Shown: in pieces, positions 49,741 to 59,846 of the stretch | Position numbering within the stretch: the stretch's first letter is position 1 | Layout: each line of letters begins with the position of its first letter | Source: Phycisphaeraceae bacterium | GTDB lineage: Bacteria; Planctomycetota; Phycisphaerae; Phycisphaerales; Phycisphaeraceae | DNA length: 64,000 nt | Assembly (NCBI GenBank): GCA_020851735.1 | Contig: JADZCD010000034.1 | Coordinates: 62,001 to 126,000, forward strand | Direction of reading: 5' to 3' | Notes under the pieces: model-generated | What the model was told of the DNA's origin: nothing | Database searches by the model: none | Seen by the model: the letters and a program-made list of their open reading frames with translations, nothing else | Made by a program: the position numbers and the translations under genes

Positions 49741-52700
49741 TCAGTGCGCTTCCGTGGGAGCCGCGTGGCCGGGCGCCGCGCCCGCCTCATGCTGCTTTAG
49801 GTCGTAGGGATCAAACGCATGATTGCGCAGCTTGGCCAGGTGCTGCGTCCGCGGGCGGGTGTTCAACTCGCCCAGCATCCCGTACGCCCGCTGATGCTGC
49901 GCCAGCCGCGCCACCTTGCTCTTAGGGTCATTAAGATTGCCGAAAACAATCGCCTCCGTTGGGCACGCCGCCTGGCACGCCGTCACCACTTCCCCCTCCT
50001 GCACCAGGTCGCTCTCCCGCTTGCCCCCGGCATGCTCCACCTTGGCGCTGATCTTGGCCGCCTGAATCCGCTGCACGCAATAGGTGCACTTTTCCATCAC
50101 CCCGCGCATGCGCACCGTCACGTCCGGGTTAAACAGCATCCGCTTGATCTCGTCGATCACCGTCTGCTGCTGCTGGTCCGGTATCGCCAGCCACGGCTGC
50201 GCCTCGCCGCGCGGGTCTTTGGCGTGATAGTCAAAATAATTAAACCGCCGCACCTTGTACGGACAGTTGTTCGAGCAATACCGCGTGCCGATGCAGCGGT
50301 TGTACACCATCACGTTCAGCCCCTCGGAGTCGTGCTCCGTGGCCGCCACCGGGCACACGCTTTCGCACGGCGCGTTTTCGCAGTGCACGCACATCAGCGG
50401 CTGATGCACCACGTCCGGGCTCGCCGCCTCCGCCGATCCCTTGAAATACCGGTCGATCCGCAGCCAGTGCATCTCCCGGTTGTTGGCCACCTGCTCCTTG
50501 CCCACGATCGGAATATTGTTCTCCGCCTGACACGCCAGCACGCACGCGTTGCACCCCAGGCACGAATTAATGTCCACCGCCATCCCCCAGGCGTGCGGAT
50601 CGTTGAACTGGCTCGGCGGGTCCCACAACTGCAGATGCACGTTCCCGTGCTGATCGCGCTGAAACAGCCGCCGGTCCTCCTGATATTCCGCGAACGACGC
50701 TTCCTTGATCAGCAATCCCGATGCCCCGGGCATGCCCACGCGCGTTTCCACCCCCCACTGCCCGACCTTGTCGATCAGGTGGTGCTCCTGCGTGGCCGCC
50801 AACGGATACTTCTGCCCCGTCGGCTTGATCCTCACCCCCGTGACAATGTAAGCCGCCTTGCTCCTCCGCAGCGGATACGCGTCAAACCCCACGCCCTGCC
50901 CCACCGGATGCTCGTGCCTTCTTCCATACCCCAGCGGCAGCACAATCGCCCCCCGCGCCACCCCCGGCAAAACAAACACCGCCACCCCCGGAATCTCCCC
51001 CGCCCCCGGAAGTACCCCTTGTGCCTCGGATGGGTGCCACACAGCATTTTCCGGGGGGCGCAGCGTGCTGTGTGCTGCCCCCGCTCCCGCCCCCGGAAGC
51101 TCCGTCGTGCTGCCGTCTTCTTGTTTAGCGGGCGATCGCAGATCGCCGTGTTCGCCGATCCTTTCCCCCTCTATCTCAATCCTCACCACGTCCCCGCTCA
51201 CCAGCCCCAGCGCCTCGGCGTCCGCCGGGCTAACCAGCGCCGCGTTGTCCCACGTCAGCTTGCTCATCGGGTCCGGCACTTCCTGCAGCCACCCGTTGTT
51301 GGCAAACCGTCCGTCGTACATCGCATAGTCCGGCACAAACTGCAGCTCAAATCCGTTGCGATGGCTCTCCCCCCACGCCACTGCCTTCGGCAAGCGCGCC
51401 TCCCCCGTCTTCACCACCGGCCACGCGCTCTCCGCCACCACGCCCGCTTCCAGCACCCGCCGCCAGGCGGTCTCAAAGTCCCCGCCCTTAAGCAACCCCT
51501 TCTCCACGAATGTCTGCCGCACCAGTTCCTGCCCCGCCACTTCCGCCAGCCCCGCCAGACCCGCCAGAATCTCAAGGGCCGACCGCCCGTCAAACAGCGG
51601 CAGAATCAGCGGCTGCTGCAGCGAAATCGTCCCGTCCCACGCCCGCCCGTCACCCCAGCACTCCAGCTCATGCGCCTGCGGCAAGTGCCACCGGCAAAGC
51701 GCCGACGTCTCATCCTCATACGCCGACAAATGAATCGCCGCCCCCACCCTCGCCAGCGCCGCGCCGAATCCCGCGTCCGCCGGCCCGTCGTAAACCGGAT
51801 TGCCCCCCAGAATCACCAGCGTGTCCACCTTGCCCGCCGCCATGTCCGCCGCCAACGTCCCGATCGTCCCCTCCCCCGCCATCTCCTCGCCCACCGGGTC
51901 CGCCGTCAACGTCACCGTCTGCCCGATGTTCCCCAGCCATTCATTGATCACCCACGCCCACGCGTGCGCCTCCGCCGGCTGCGCCCACCCCACCACCAGC
52001 AGCGATTGGCCCTTGTCTTTCACCAGATCCGCTGCCAACGCGATGATGAATTTCTTTTCCTGCCCCGAAAGCTCAACGCCCTTGGGCAACCCCGCGTCCT
52101 CAATCCCCAGCGTCTGCGCCAGCGCCGCCAGCAGCAGCGCCACCCGCGTCGGCCTGACCGCCAGGCGATGATCCGCCACCGATCCGGTGATCGAATAATT
52201 CGCCTCCACCGCGTACAGCCGATTCATCGTCCCTTCGTCCGCCGAACGCCGCCCCGCCGCCCAGTCCCGCGCGTGCTTCTGATGCGCCGGGTGCAGCCCC
52301 AGTAAATCGCTGTCAAAACACGCGATCACCTTCGCCTTGCCCACCTGATACTGCGGCCGCAGCACCCGCCCGAACGCCAGGTTCGTCCCCTGCCGCTCGT
52401 TCTCCCGGCCCACCGGCTCGTACACGCCCCAGCTGGCCTTAGGATAAATCCTTTGCCACTCCGCCTTGAGCCTGGCGAACGTCACCCCGCTGGTCTCGGC
52501 GCACAGCACTGCCAGCCCCCGCCCCTGGGCCGTCCGCAGCAGCCCGAATCGCTCCGCGGCAAACCCGTCAAAATCCGCCCACGACCGATGGCTCCGCCGC
52601 CCCTCCCGCCGTTCCACCGGGCCCCGGCTGCGCTGCGGATCGTACATCTCCAGCAAGCTCGCCTGCGCCCATCCGTCAGCCGCCCCCAGCGAAAACGGGT

Positions 52701-53073
52701 GCCGGTCATTGCCCTCGATCTTGATCGGCCGCCCGTCATAGCTGCGCGCCAACAACCCCGTGGCCACCCCCGCGATTTCCATCATCGTCGCGTAATACAA
52801 GCTCCCGCCCGGGTGCATGTTCTCCGGCTGCGCCGCGAACGGCCGCACGCTCCCCTCCGGCCAGCGCCGGCAACCACTTAGCGTGATCCCCGCCAAGGCC
52901 ATCGACGCCGCCATGATCTTCATGAACCCGCGCCGCGACAGCGACCGGATGTCCTGCGGATCATAGCCGGCGAATTCCGCCTCCAGCGCCGCCTGGATCC
53001 GCGGTGAGTTGGCCAGGTGTTCCAGGCTCCGCCAGTATTCCCGGCCGCGAAGATTTTCATTCAGCGATGGCAC
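49741..53073 (-). CDS. actB: ActB, molybdopterin-oxidoreductase-like/iron-sulfur subunit with repeat insert
   Basis: 1110 residues from GTG 53073; the longer frame to 53475 only shadows actA and is rejected, since related ActB proteins begin about eight residues before [15 protein letters not shown]/lipobox-like segment ([20 protein letters not shown] then GCRRW) follows. The first two-thirds is MopB-like, the last third ferredoxin-like: [61 protein letters not shown] and [11 protein letters not shown]. Residues about 650-695 are an extra segment ([20 protein letters not shown], then LPGAGEIPG) encoded by the dispersed repeat, placed between ordinary family segments. Confidence 0.95.
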   Translation of the reverse strand: MPSLNENLRGREYWRSLEHLANSPRIQAALEAEFAGYDPQDIRSLSRRGFMKIMAASMALAGITLSGCRRWPEGSVRPFAAQPENMHPGGSLYYATMMEIAGVATGLLARSYDGRPIKIEGNDRHPFSLGAADGWAQASLLEMYDPQRSRGPVERREGRRSHRSWADFDGFAAERFGLLRTAQGRGLAVLCAETSGVTFARLKAEWQRIYPKASWGVYEPVGRENERQGTNLAFGRVLRPQYQVGKAKVIACFDSDLLGLHPAHQKHARDWAAGRRSADEGTMNRLYAVEANYSITGSVADHRLAVRPTRVALLLAALAQTLGIEDAGLPKGVELSGQEKKFIIALAADLVKDKGQSLLVVGWAQPAEAHAWAWVINEWLGNIGQTVTLTADPVGEEMAGEGTIGTLAADMAAGKVDTLVILGGNPVYDGPADAGFGAALARVGAAIHLSAYEDETSALCRWHLPQAHELECWGDGRAWDGTISLQQPLILPLFDGRSALEILAGLAGLAEVAGQELVRQTFVEKGLLKGGDFETAWRRVLEAGVVAESAWPVVKTGEARLPKAVAWGESHRNGFELQFVPDYAMYDGRFANNGWLQEVPDPMSKLTWDNAALVSPADAEALGLVSGDVVRIEIEGERIGEHGDLRSPAKQEDGSTTELPGAGAGAAHSTLRPPENAVWHPSEAQGVLPGAGEIPGVAVFVLPGVARGAIVLPLGYGRRHEHPVGQGVGFDAYPLRRSKAAYIVTGVRIKPTGQKYPLAATQEHHLIDKVGQWGVETRVGMPGASGLLIKEASFAEYQEDRRLFQRDQHGNVHLQLWDPPSQFNDPHAWGMAVDINSCLGCNACVLACQAENNIPIVGKEQVANNREMHWLRIDRYFKGSAEAASPDVVHQPLMCVHCENAPCESVCPVAATEHDSEGLNVMVYNRCIGTRYCSNNCPYKVRRFNYFDYHAKDPRGEAQPWLAIPDQQQQTVIDEIKRMLFNPDVTVRMRGVMEKCTYCVQRIQAAKISAKVEHAGGKRESDLVQEGEVVTACQAACPTEAIVFGNLNDPKSKVARLAQHQRAYGMLGELNTRPRTQHLAKLRNHAFDPYDLKQHEAGAAPGHAAPTEAH
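50985..51125. repeat. dispersed repeat (module A plus short units) inside actB
   Basis: TGGGTGCCACACAGCA at 51031-51046 and its partner TGCTGTGTGC (51066-51075) flank a diverged centre; CCGCCCCCGGAAG units occur at both sides (51001-51013 and 51088-51099). Same arrangement as in the serine protease and FG-GAP genes. In frame in actB. Confidence 0.75.
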
Positions 53074-53720
53074 GTTGAGCAACTCGTTAAGGCAGCCGCA
53101 TCCAGGATGTTGTGCTGCTGCTTTAGTTGGTTTCCGATCTGTTCCTGGCTCTGCCCCGCATCCACTTGCGGGTTCCACGTCATATTGGTCACTTGGTCGC
53201 GCGGGCGCAAAAACTTCTCCGGATTGCGATGGCATTCCAGACACCAGCTCATGCTCAAGGGCTGCTGCTGGTGCACCACTTCCATCTTGTCGATCCGCCC
53301 GTGACACGTCACGCACCCGATGCCCTGGTTCACGTGGGCCGCGTGATTGAAATAACTGTAGTCCGGCAGGTCGTGCACCTTCACCCACGGAATCGGCCGG
53401 CCCGTCTGATAGCTCTCCAGCACCGCCGCGATCTTCGGGCTGTCCGCCTTGATGTGGCTGTGACAGTTCATGCATGTCTGCGTCGGCGGTATCGCCGCGA
53501 ACGCCGCCTTATCCACCGTCGTGTGGCAGTACCGGCAGTCCATCCCCAACTGCCCCGCGTGCATCGCGTGGCTGAACGCCACCGGCTGCACCGGCGCATA
53601 ACCCACCGCCGTCGTCTGCGGCGATGCCCCCAGGCTCACCAGCATCGGCACGTACGTCATCCCGCCGATCCCCAAGAAAAAGATCAGGGGCAGCAGGTAA
53701 TTAGCCCACGCGGGAAACAC
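53061..53720 (-). CDS. actA: ActA, pentaheme cytochrome c subunit
   Basis: 219 residues; GTG start at 53720, then an N-terminal membrane helix (YLLPLIFFLGIGGMTYVPML). Five CxxCH heme motifs: CRYCH, CMNCH, CVTCH, CLECH and CSTCH, with FSHAMHAGQLGMD supplying a distal His. It overlaps actB by 13 bases. First gene of the respiratory operon and the electron-transfer chain of the alternative complex III. Confidence 0.95.
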   Translation of the reverse strand: MFPAWANYLLPLIFFLGIGGMTYVPMLVSLGASPQTTAVGYAPVQPVAFSHAMHAGQLGMDCRYCHTTVDKAAFAAIPPTQTCMNCHSHIKADSPKIAAVLESYQTGRPIPWVKVHDLPDYSYFNHAAHVNQGIGCVTCHGRIDKMEVVHQQQPLSMSWCLECHRNPEKFLRPRDQVTNMTWNPQVDAGQSQEQIGNQLKQQHNILDAAALTSCSTCHR

Positions 53721-53993
53721 AAACTTGGCAGGGGAGGGTTGAATCGTTTGACTCTCTCTCTGCGTAGGAATTTTGCCTGGAACACCATGACCGCCGCCGG
53801 GCAGACCGCTGTCTTTATTCTCATTTCACGCCCAGCACAGGCTTTCGGAGCAGATAATAATGCCTCTTAGAAAGGGAGCAAGCCCGCTTATATTAATAAC
53901 AATAAAAGATGACAACGTCGTATGAAGTCCGTTTCTCTTATTTGCCAGCCATCCACAGCCCTTGTTTTCCCCCGCCGTCGCCCGCCCGCATCC
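53721..53993. other. promoter region of the respiratory operon
   Basis: About 270 bases between actA and the exported-protein gene at 53994. The right-hand part is AT-rich, with a good minus-strand promoter (listed separately), followed by a leader of about 160 bases. No gene seen. Confidence 0.45.
53887..53915 (-). promoter_or_regulatory. promoter of the actABCDEF-cox operon
   Basis: Minus strand: -35 TTGTCA (53910-53915), 17-base spacer, -10 TATAAG (53887-53892), in AT-rich DNA. Transcription would start near 53880, about 160 bases before actA. Confidence 0.65.
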
Positions 53994-56081
53994 TTAATCC
54001 ACCGGCGTCAATTCCGTCGCCGCCCGCGATGTCATCCCCTGCGCCGTCACCGCCGCGTTGGTCACCGACACGCCAAAGGCGCCCTTCAAATCCTCTTCCT
54101 TCAGCCAATCCTTGATCACCGCCATGATCGCCCGCGCCACCCGCGCCTCTTCGGACACCTCCGCCGCCGGTTCGTCCGCCGCTTCCTCCATGAAACTTCC
54201 CATATACGTCTGCACGACGCGTGACGTTTCCGCCATGTTCGCCCCCGTGTCCACCACCTGCCACCCCACGCTGGCCGACAACGGCACCAGTTCCCGCGCC
54301 CGCTGCATGCGCGGATGGCCCGCCAACGCCCCTTCCCCCGCCGGCGGCGACCGCAACGCCGACAACACCTCTTCGGTCACCTCCGGGCCGACCGTCAGCA
54401 CCAGATACCCGCTGCCCTGGAACACGCTCATGTCCTGCCCGGGCGCTTGCAGCCGCCAGCCGTTAAAGCCCTGCTCCTCGGCATACTGCAACGCCCCCTC
54501 GGTCTGCGGCGCAAACGCCGCGATCGCCTGCAAGCCTTTCTGCCAGATCGCCTCGTCGCTGACCTGCCAGACCAGCGCGAACCGCTGCTGGGGCATCTTG
54601 ATCGTCTTCTCGCTCTCCACCGGCTCCCCGGCTTCGTCGCGCTCCCAGTGGGGCATTTTCACTTCCACCACCCTGGGCGCATAACTTAAGAATGAGTGCC
54701 GCGCCCCCAACGACGACAAAACCGTGGCGATGTCGCTCTGGAATGTCTGCTGAAACTGCGCTTCCGCCATCGCGCAACCGGTCAACACGTTCTCCCCGAA
54801 CTGCGCCGCCAGCAGATCACGCACCAGCACGTACGCCTTGCCTAAATCAAAGCTGAACTGCGAAAATCCCATCATCGCCGACGACGCCCACGCCGGCGGA
54901 TCGCCCGGCACCAGCGGCTGATCCAGCAGCTGCAGCAGCCCCTGGCGCGGCACCGGAGCCTGCAGAATCGACCCGGAACGCAACACCGTGCCGTCCAGCG
55001 TGCTCCGCATGGCCATCACCCCCAGCTGCCCCAGCCCAAACGCCTCGCACCCCGCCCCGAATCCCTCCCCCAGCGTCGCCCGCAGACTCCCCACGATCGC
55101 CCCCGCATCAATCACCGCTTCCACCAACGGCACCCCCGCCGGCATCACCTCCGCAAGTCCCGCCGTCGCCCCCACCCGCCGGACAAATCCCCCGTCGCCC
55201 TCGGTCTGCTGCTGCTTGAGGAACTCAGCCAGAATCGCTTCCAGCGTCGCCGTCCCCGTCAAGGCGTCCCAATCCAACGCCTTGCCCCCCTCCCGGGCCG
55301 CCTTCACTTCGGCACGCGATTGCGGAAAGCTCAACCCCACCACCACCCGTGGGCCCAGTCGGCCGATCATCAAATGGGCCACGTCCACGATCTGCTTCTT
55401 GGCGTTCTGGGCCTCTTGCCGCTTGGCTTCAAAAAACTGCTCCCGCTCCTCCTCGCTCATGTCCGCGAAATTGTCCGGCACCGAATAGTCAAATTCCTGG
55501 TCCATCTCCATGTCCGGCAGCGACAGGTGCATCACCGCCACCCCGCTGAGCGTCAGATCCACCCGGCTGATCGCGCTGTCCTTCTCCTCCATCGCCTGCT
55601 CCGCCATCTTCTGCACCGCTTCCATGCCGCGCACCGCCAGCTCCTCGCCCGGCTGCAGCCACGCCAGCATCACCCAATAGGGCTTCTGCCCCTCACGCTG
55701 CCCCGCCACCACTCCCAGCCCCGCCGGCCCGGAAATCAGCTGCGGCAGATCGTCCACCGTCAATCCGTATTTCTCCAACCCCTTGACCATCTCCTCCCAC
55801 GCCTGCGGCGCCTCCGCCTGCCATGTCGCCTTGATCTTCTCCACCCGCTCCGCGTCGAAAAACAGCTTCCCCGCCTTCGTCCGCTCCCGCAGCGCCCCCA
55901 CAAAGGCCCCCGGATCCACCAGCGATAATCCCCCCACCGTCTCGGCCGGCAAACTCCCCCACGCCGACGCCGGCGCCCCCGCCGGCTCCGCCTGCCCTGC
56001 CCCGGTCGTCGCCCCGGCCATCCATAACCACGCCCCCGCCGCCACGAAAATCACCAGGGCCAGAATCCTTCGGCTGCGCAT
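53994..56081 (-). CDS. exported protein of unknown function, 695 aa
   Basis: ATG 56081 (GGAG seven bases upstream; the upstream TTG is not supported) gives a signal peptide (MRSRRILALVIFVAAGAWLW, then an MAGA-type site). Long, acidic, globular; segments like LPAETVGGLSLVDPGAFVGA and VGATAGLAEVMPAGVPLVEA look like a repeated alpha/beta domain of the kind that models turnover of an assembled periplasmic protein, but there is no family I can name. Third gene of a minus-strand unit with the protease and FG-GAP protein, 118 bases behind the protease gene. Confidence 0.7.
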   Translation of the reverse strand: MRSRRILALVIFVAAGAWLWMAGATTGAGQAEPAGAPASAWGSLPAETVGGLSLVDPGAFVGALRERTKAGKLFFDAERVEKIKATWQAEAPQAWEEMVKGLEKYGLTVDDLPQLISGPAGLGVVAGQREGQKPYWVMLAWLQPGEELAVRGMEAVQKMAEQAMEEKDSAISRVDLTLSGVAVMHLSLPDMEMDQEFDYSVPDNFADMSEEEREQFFEAKRQEAQNAKKQIVDVAHLMIGRLGPRVVVGLSFPQSRAEVKAAREGGKALDWDALTGTATLEAILAEFLKQQQTEGDGGFVRRVGATAGLAEVMPAGVPLVEAVIDAGAIVGSLRATLGEGFGAGCEAFGLGQLGVMAMRSTLDGTVLRSGSILQAPVPRQGLLQLLDQPLVPGDPPAWASSAMMGFSQFSFDLGKAYVLVRDLLAAQFGENVLTGCAMAEAQFQQTFQSDIATVLSSLGARHSFLSYAPRVVEVKMPHWERDEAGEPVESEKTIKMPQQRFALVWQVSDEAIWQKGLQAIAAFAPQTEGALQYAEEQGFNGWRLQAPGQDMSVFQGSGYLVLTVGPEVTEEVLSALRSPPAGEGALAGHPRMQRARELVPLSASVGWQVVDTGANMAETSRVVQTYMGSFMEEAADEPAAEVSEEARVARAIMAVIKDWLKEEDLKGAFGVSVTNAAVTAQGMTSRAATELTPVD

Positions 56082-56199
56082 TGCCAAGCTCCGTTTCCTT
56101 GAAAAGTCGTTAGAAATAGACCGCTATTCTCTCCCCGCCCAACCGTTCCCGCCAACGCCCGCCCGTTTATCGCTTGCCCGTACCCTTCGCACCCCCCTC

Positions 56200-57390
56200 T
56201 TACCCTCCCTCGCGCCCCTTATCCTCCCCCTCCTTCTTCTCCTGCCACGGCGGATTAAGATACTTCACCCCGTTCTGAGGCTGCGAGGGATCATACAAGT
56301 ACGCGTCGCGATGATGCAGAAAATCCAGTAAATCGCTGGCCGGGATCCCAAACGCCAAACCGTTGAAAAACGTGTAACCCGCGCACACGATCCCCACCAC
56401 CTCGCCCCGCGCGTTGAACAGCGGCCCGCCGCTGTTGCCCGGATTGATCGACGCGTCCGTCTGGATCATCCGCAGGTGCCCGATCGTCCGCGTCGTGGAG
56501 CTGACAATCCCCTGCGTCACCGACCGCTCCAACCCCAGCGGGTTGCCTACCGTAAAAATCAAATCCCCCACCTTCAGATCCTCGCGATCGTTGATCACCA
56601 CCGGCTGCGGCGCCCAGCCCTCCAGCTCCTCCGCGTCCAGCTGCAACAGCGCGATGTCCCGCAGCGGCTGCAGCGCGATGATGCGCACTTTCTCCAGTTC
56701 CTTCTTCGTAAATCCCTCAGCCGACGGCTTAAACAGCGTCACGCTCAACCGCGTCTCATTCTCCACCACGTGATAATTCGTAATCACGTGCCCCTGCGGA
56801 CTGATGATAAATCCGCTGCCCAATCCCACCGGCGAACGCACCATCACCACCGCGCTGCCGAACCGATCCACCAGCTCCGGCACCGGCTTGGCCTCCAGGC
56901 GCCCCGTGCGGAAAATCGCGTCGCCGCTCTGCACCTGGTCCAGCGCCTGGCCCTCGGCGCTGCGCAGATCCAGCACCTGGTCCGCGGGAATGTTCAAGAC
57001 CTCCCTGCCCAGATCAATCACCACCCCCTGCTCGCCCCGCCGCAGCAATTCCCCCGTCACCTTCGCCCCCCCCAGCATCGTCACCGTCACCTGCGCCCCC
57101 ACCCCCGGAAGTACCCCCGCCCCCGGAATCGCCTCCGCCCCCGGAAGTGCCCCTTGAGTCTCCGTGGGGTGCCACACAGCATCTTCCGGGCCTCCGGAAG
57201 TGCTGGGTGCTTCCCCGGCCTTTTCTTCCGTTTCCTCCGCCGCCTGCGTTTCAGCCCCCGGCTTCGCCGGGGGGTACGTCTTCCCCCCGCCCGCTTCCGC
57301 CGGTTTGTCCACCCCTTCGTTCTGCCCGCCTAAACACAACGCCAGCACCATCGCCGCCAACAAACCAGCCTGTTTCACGCGATATTTCAT
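56200..57390 (-). CDS. exported trypsin-like serine protease (HtrA-like, no PDZ seen)
   Basis: 396 residues with a signal peptide (LLAAMVLALCLGG). Catalytic triad: His in GHVITNYHVVENE, Asp in LRDIALLQLD, Ser in INPGNSGGPLFNARGEVVGI. No PDZ domain follows; the C-terminus is short and Lys/Glu-rich. Residues about 36-95 are a nonconserved insert (TYPPAKPGAETQ, then PEDAVWHPTETQGALPGAEA) encoded by the dispersed repeat. Start ATG 57390 overlaps the previous stop (ATGA), so it is translationally coupled to the FG-GAP gene. Confidence 0.88.
   Translation of the reverse strand: MKYRVKQAGLLAAMVLALCLGGQNEGVDKPAEAGGGKTYPPAKPGAETQAAEETEEKAGEAPSTSGGPEDAVWHPTETQGALPGAEAIPGAGVLPGVGAQVTVTMLGGAKVTGELLRRGEQGVVIDLGREVLNIPADQVLDLRSAEGQALDQVQSGDAIFRTGRLEAKPVPELVDRFGSAVVMVRSPVGLGSGFIISPQGHVITNYHVVENETRLSVTLFKPSAEGFTKKELEKVRIIALQPLRDIALLQLDAEELEGWAPQPVVINDREDLKVGDLIFTVGNPLGLERSVTQGIVSSTTRTIGHLRMIQTDASINPGNSGGPLFNARGEVVGIVCAGYTFFNGLAFGIPASDLLDFLHHRDAYLYDPSQPQNGVKYLNPPWQEKKEGEDKGREGG
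57100..57290. repeat. dispersed repeat, complete copy, inside the serine protease gene
   Basis: From left to right on +: CCCCCGGAAGT-type units (57106-57150), module A hairpin (CACACAGCATCTTCCGG ... CCGGAAGTGCTGGGTG, 57173-57209), and module B hairpin (CCCCCGGC-TTC-GCCGGGGG, 57255-57273) followed by GTACGTC. In frame. Confidence 0.8.
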
Positions 57391-59846
57391 TGCGATTTTC
57401 CTCCCTCCGCATGCGCCTTCTTCTCATCCCGACCCAGATAAATCACCAGCCGATCGTGGCACAGCATCGCCAGGTCCTGCCGCCCGTCCCCGTCCAGGTC
57501 CAGCCCCAGCACCCGCCGCGGCTCAGGCACCAGCTCGTCATCGTGCCGCCCGTACGGATACGCCTTGTCCTCATACACCTGCCACGAGATCACCGGCTCC
57601 AGCTTCTCGCCCGTCGACGTCAGCACCGTCAACTGGTGCCGCTTGTCGTCCGTCAGCACCACTTCGTCCCGCCCGTCGCCGGTCACGTCCGTGGCGAACA
57701 TCCGGTGAAACGTCGCTTCCCGCACCCCGCTGGGCCTGCCCAAGCGACTGTCGATCGTCTCGAGCGTCTTAAGCTCCAACGGCGCGCCGGGACGCAGCAT
57801 GAACAGCCGATCCTCCGACAGCAGCACCAACCCCAATTCCGGGTCCTGCTTTAACCCCGTTCCGCCGATGGCCAGATGAATGCTCTGCGTCACCCGCAAC
57901 ACCCCCGCCTCGTCCAACTCCATCCGATGAATGAACTGCCCGCCCTGCTGCAACGCCCACCCCCCCGGAAGCGTCCCCGCCCCCGAAAACGCCCCTTGAG
58001 TCTCCGCTGGGTGCCACACAGCATCTTCCGGGCCTCCGGAAGTGCTGTGTGCTTCCCCTGCCTTTCCTTCCCCCACTGCCTTAGTTTCATCCCCCGGCTT
58101 CGCCGGGGGATACGTCTTCCCCGCCCCCGGAAGTGCCCCCCCTTCCCCTTCCGCCGCCGGTACAAACGCCAGCAGCGCCTGCCCCTCCGGCAACATCACC
58201 TGATCCATCGGCTGCAAGTCCTTATCCAGCCACTGCAGCACGCCCTCGCTTTGCCTGCCCAGACGCAATTGCCCGCCCCACGGCAAAAGCTGATATTGCT
58301 CCAGCGCCGCCTTCTTCAGATGCGTCGGCTCGGAAACCACCGTCTTTTCATTCTCCCGCCGCACCAGCTTGGGCGTGCGCGCGTATTGATCGAGAATCAA
58401 CAGGCTCTCCCCGCCCACCCACCGCGCCTTGTCCACCTTCGCCCCCACGTCCTTAAACCGCACCACCGCCGGCTCAGCCGCCCCCGGCCCCCACGTATAC
58501 AAATCCAGATCCGACCCCACCCGCTGCACCCACCACGCCGTCGCTCCCGCCATTTCCAGCGCCAAAATCCGCCGGTCCTCCACCTCGCCACTGCGCGGCA
58601 GAATCTGCGGATAGCTGAACCGCGAACCCTCCCATCGGCTCACGTGCACGTCCCCCGCGTCCTTGGCCTTTAGAATAATCACGCTCCCGCCAGCCGCCTT
58701 GGCCGTCGCGATCGCCTCCACTTCCGCCACACTGGGAAAACTCATCTCCGCCGACATCACCGACCCTTCCAGCCGGTACACCAGCAGCCGCGGCTGCAGC
58801 GAATCGACCACCACCACCGCCGGCTTACCCTCCAGCTCCGCGCCCACCCACAACACCCCGCCCCCGGAACCGCCCGCCAACGGCAAAGGCAGACTCGCCC
58901 CCAGCGGATTGGCCTCCCCCTTCTCCAATACCGACCGCCGCAGCATCCCCGTCTGCACCCCGCCGAGCGCTAAAATCTCCGCCTTGCCCGTCGGCATCGT
59001 CAGCACGTTCACGTCGTCAAAATTCTGATCGTCCAACGGAATGGCCGGCAGCAAGCGCCCCTTTTCCCCCGGACACCAGCGCAGCGTCTGCTGGCTCTTG
59101 CGCGTCCATTCCAATAAATCCTTCTCGCCGTCCCCGTCCAGGTCCGCCAGCCAGAACGCCACCCGCTCGGTCTTGTCCACCGGCCGCAACCACGTCGCCC
59201 GCGCCCCCTCCCTGAGCACCAACGCCTGCAAACCCTGGTCGCACCCGATCAACACTTCCTTCTCCTTCCCTTCTCTACTCTCTCCTCTCTCCTCTCCATT
59301 CTCTCCTTCCTCCTCCGCCACGTGATCCCGGATCACCATCATCCCGCTGCGCCCCGCGAATTTGCCCTCCAGCAGATCCCAGCGGTTGATCTCCTTCCAC
59401 CCGTCCTCCGCCGATTCCTTGAATATCAACAGCCGATTGGGCGAAGTGACCAACACCGCCAGCTCGCATTGCCCGTCCCCGTCGATGTCCGCCGCCAGCA
59501 CGTCCGAGGGCAACCGCTCCAGCAGGACTTCCTGACGTTCTAAGTCCATCGCCATCGGCAGCTCATTGGGTCGCTTAGGGTCCGCCGCCGGCAACTCGTG
59601 CCGCTCTTCCGGGGGCTCTTCCGGGGGCAGCCAGCGCACGATCTCCAGCCGGCTCTGCTGGCGATTGACCACCACCAGTTCCTGCCGCCCGTCCCCCTCC
59701 AGATCCGCCGCCCGCACATACCAGGGCCCCCCTTCCTGTTCGATCACCCGGATACCCTGCCAGCCCGAAAAGTCCTGGCTCTGTTCCGCCAGCGCCGTCG
59801 CCGCGAACACCAGCACCGCCAATCCCAGTCCAAGTTGTTTGACCAC
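57387..59846 (-). CDS. exported FG-GAP/VCBS repeat protein, 819 aa
   Basis: Start GTG 59846 gives a signal peptide (MVKQLGLGLAVLVFAATALA); the longer frame from 60161 is low-complexity and rejected. Calcium-type FG-GAP motifs: DLEGDGRQELVVVN, DIDGDGQCELAVLV, DLDGDGEKDLLEWT, DVTGDGRDEVVLTD and DLDGDGRQDLAMLC, spread as in a beta-propeller. Two foreign-looking inserts: the dispersed repeat (TYPPAKPGDET, PEDAVWHPAETQG) and a Glu/Arg/Gly-rich stretch (about 59255-59318) made of a pure polypurine tract. First gene of the minus-strand operon. Partner or substrate unknown. Confidence 0.82.
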   Translation of the reverse strand: MVKQLGLGLAVLVFAATALAEQSQDFSGWQGIRVIEQEGGPWYVRAADLEGDGRQELVVVNRQQSRLEIVRWLPPEEPPEERHELPAADPKRPNELPMAMDLERQEVLLERLPSDVLAADIDGDGQCELAVLVTSPNRLLIFKESAEDGWKEINRWDLLEGKFAGRSGMMVIRDHVAEEEGENGEERGESREGKEKEVLIGCDQGLQALVLREGARATWLRPVDKTERVAFWLADLDGDGEKDLLEWTRKSQQTLRWCPGEKGRLLPAIPLDDQNFDDVNVLTMPTGKAEILALGGVQTGMLRRSVLEKGEANPLGASLPLPLAGGSGGGVLWVGAELEGKPAVVVVDSLQPRLLVYRLEGSVMSAEMSFPSVAEVEAIATAKAAGGSVIILKAKDAGDVHVSRWEGSRFSYPQILPRSGEVEDRRILALEMAGATAWWVQRVGSDLDLYTWGPGAAEPAVVRFKDVGAKVDKARWVGGESLLILDQYARTPKLVRRENEKTVVSEPTHLKKAALEQYQLLPWGGQLRLGRQSEGVLQWLDKDLQPMDQVMLPEGQALLAFVPAAEGEGGALPGAGKTYPPAKPGDETKAVGEGKAGEAHSTSGGPEDAVWHPAETQGAFSGAGTLPGGWALQQGGQFIHRMELDEAGVLRVTQSIHLAIGGTGLKQDPELGLVLLSEDRLFMLRPGAPLELKTLETIDSRLGRPSGVREATFHRMFATDVTGDGRDEVVLTDDKRHQLTVLTSTGEKLEPVISWQVYEDKAYPYGRHDDELVPEPRRVLGLDLDGDGRQDLAMLCHDRLVIYLGRDEKKAHAEGGKSQ
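57960..58145. repeat. dispersed repeat, complete copy, inside the FG-GAP gene
   Basis: Module A hairpin at 58015-58051 (CACACAGCA-T-CTTCCGG, loop GCCT, CCGGAAGTGCTGTGTG: a 16-bp stem with one bulged T), then module B (CCCCCGGCTTCGCCGGGGG) at 58091-58109, flanked by CCCCCGGAAG units at 57962 and 58125. In frame. Confidence 0.8.
59255..59318. repeat. polypyrimidine/polypurine tract in the FG-GAP gene
   Basis: About 60 bases of almost pure pyrimidine on + (purine on -), such as TTCTCTACTCTCTCCTCTCT. It encodes a Glu/Gly/Arg-rich stretch (EEEGENGEERGESREGKEKE) that breaks a propeller-like segment. A similar tract stands at 60163-60235. Confidence 0.7.

Noticed and set aside
49819-52305. 828-codon open frame on + opposite actB
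   Set aside because: Pure shadow of actB in high-GC DNA; Arg/His/Pro-rich composition, no domain, and the minus-strand frame is clearly ActB.
53074-53475. N-terminal extension of actB to 53475
   Set aside because: The extra 134 codons overlap actA in another frame and lack any ActB similarity; ActB proteins start near the [11 protein letters not shown] motif.
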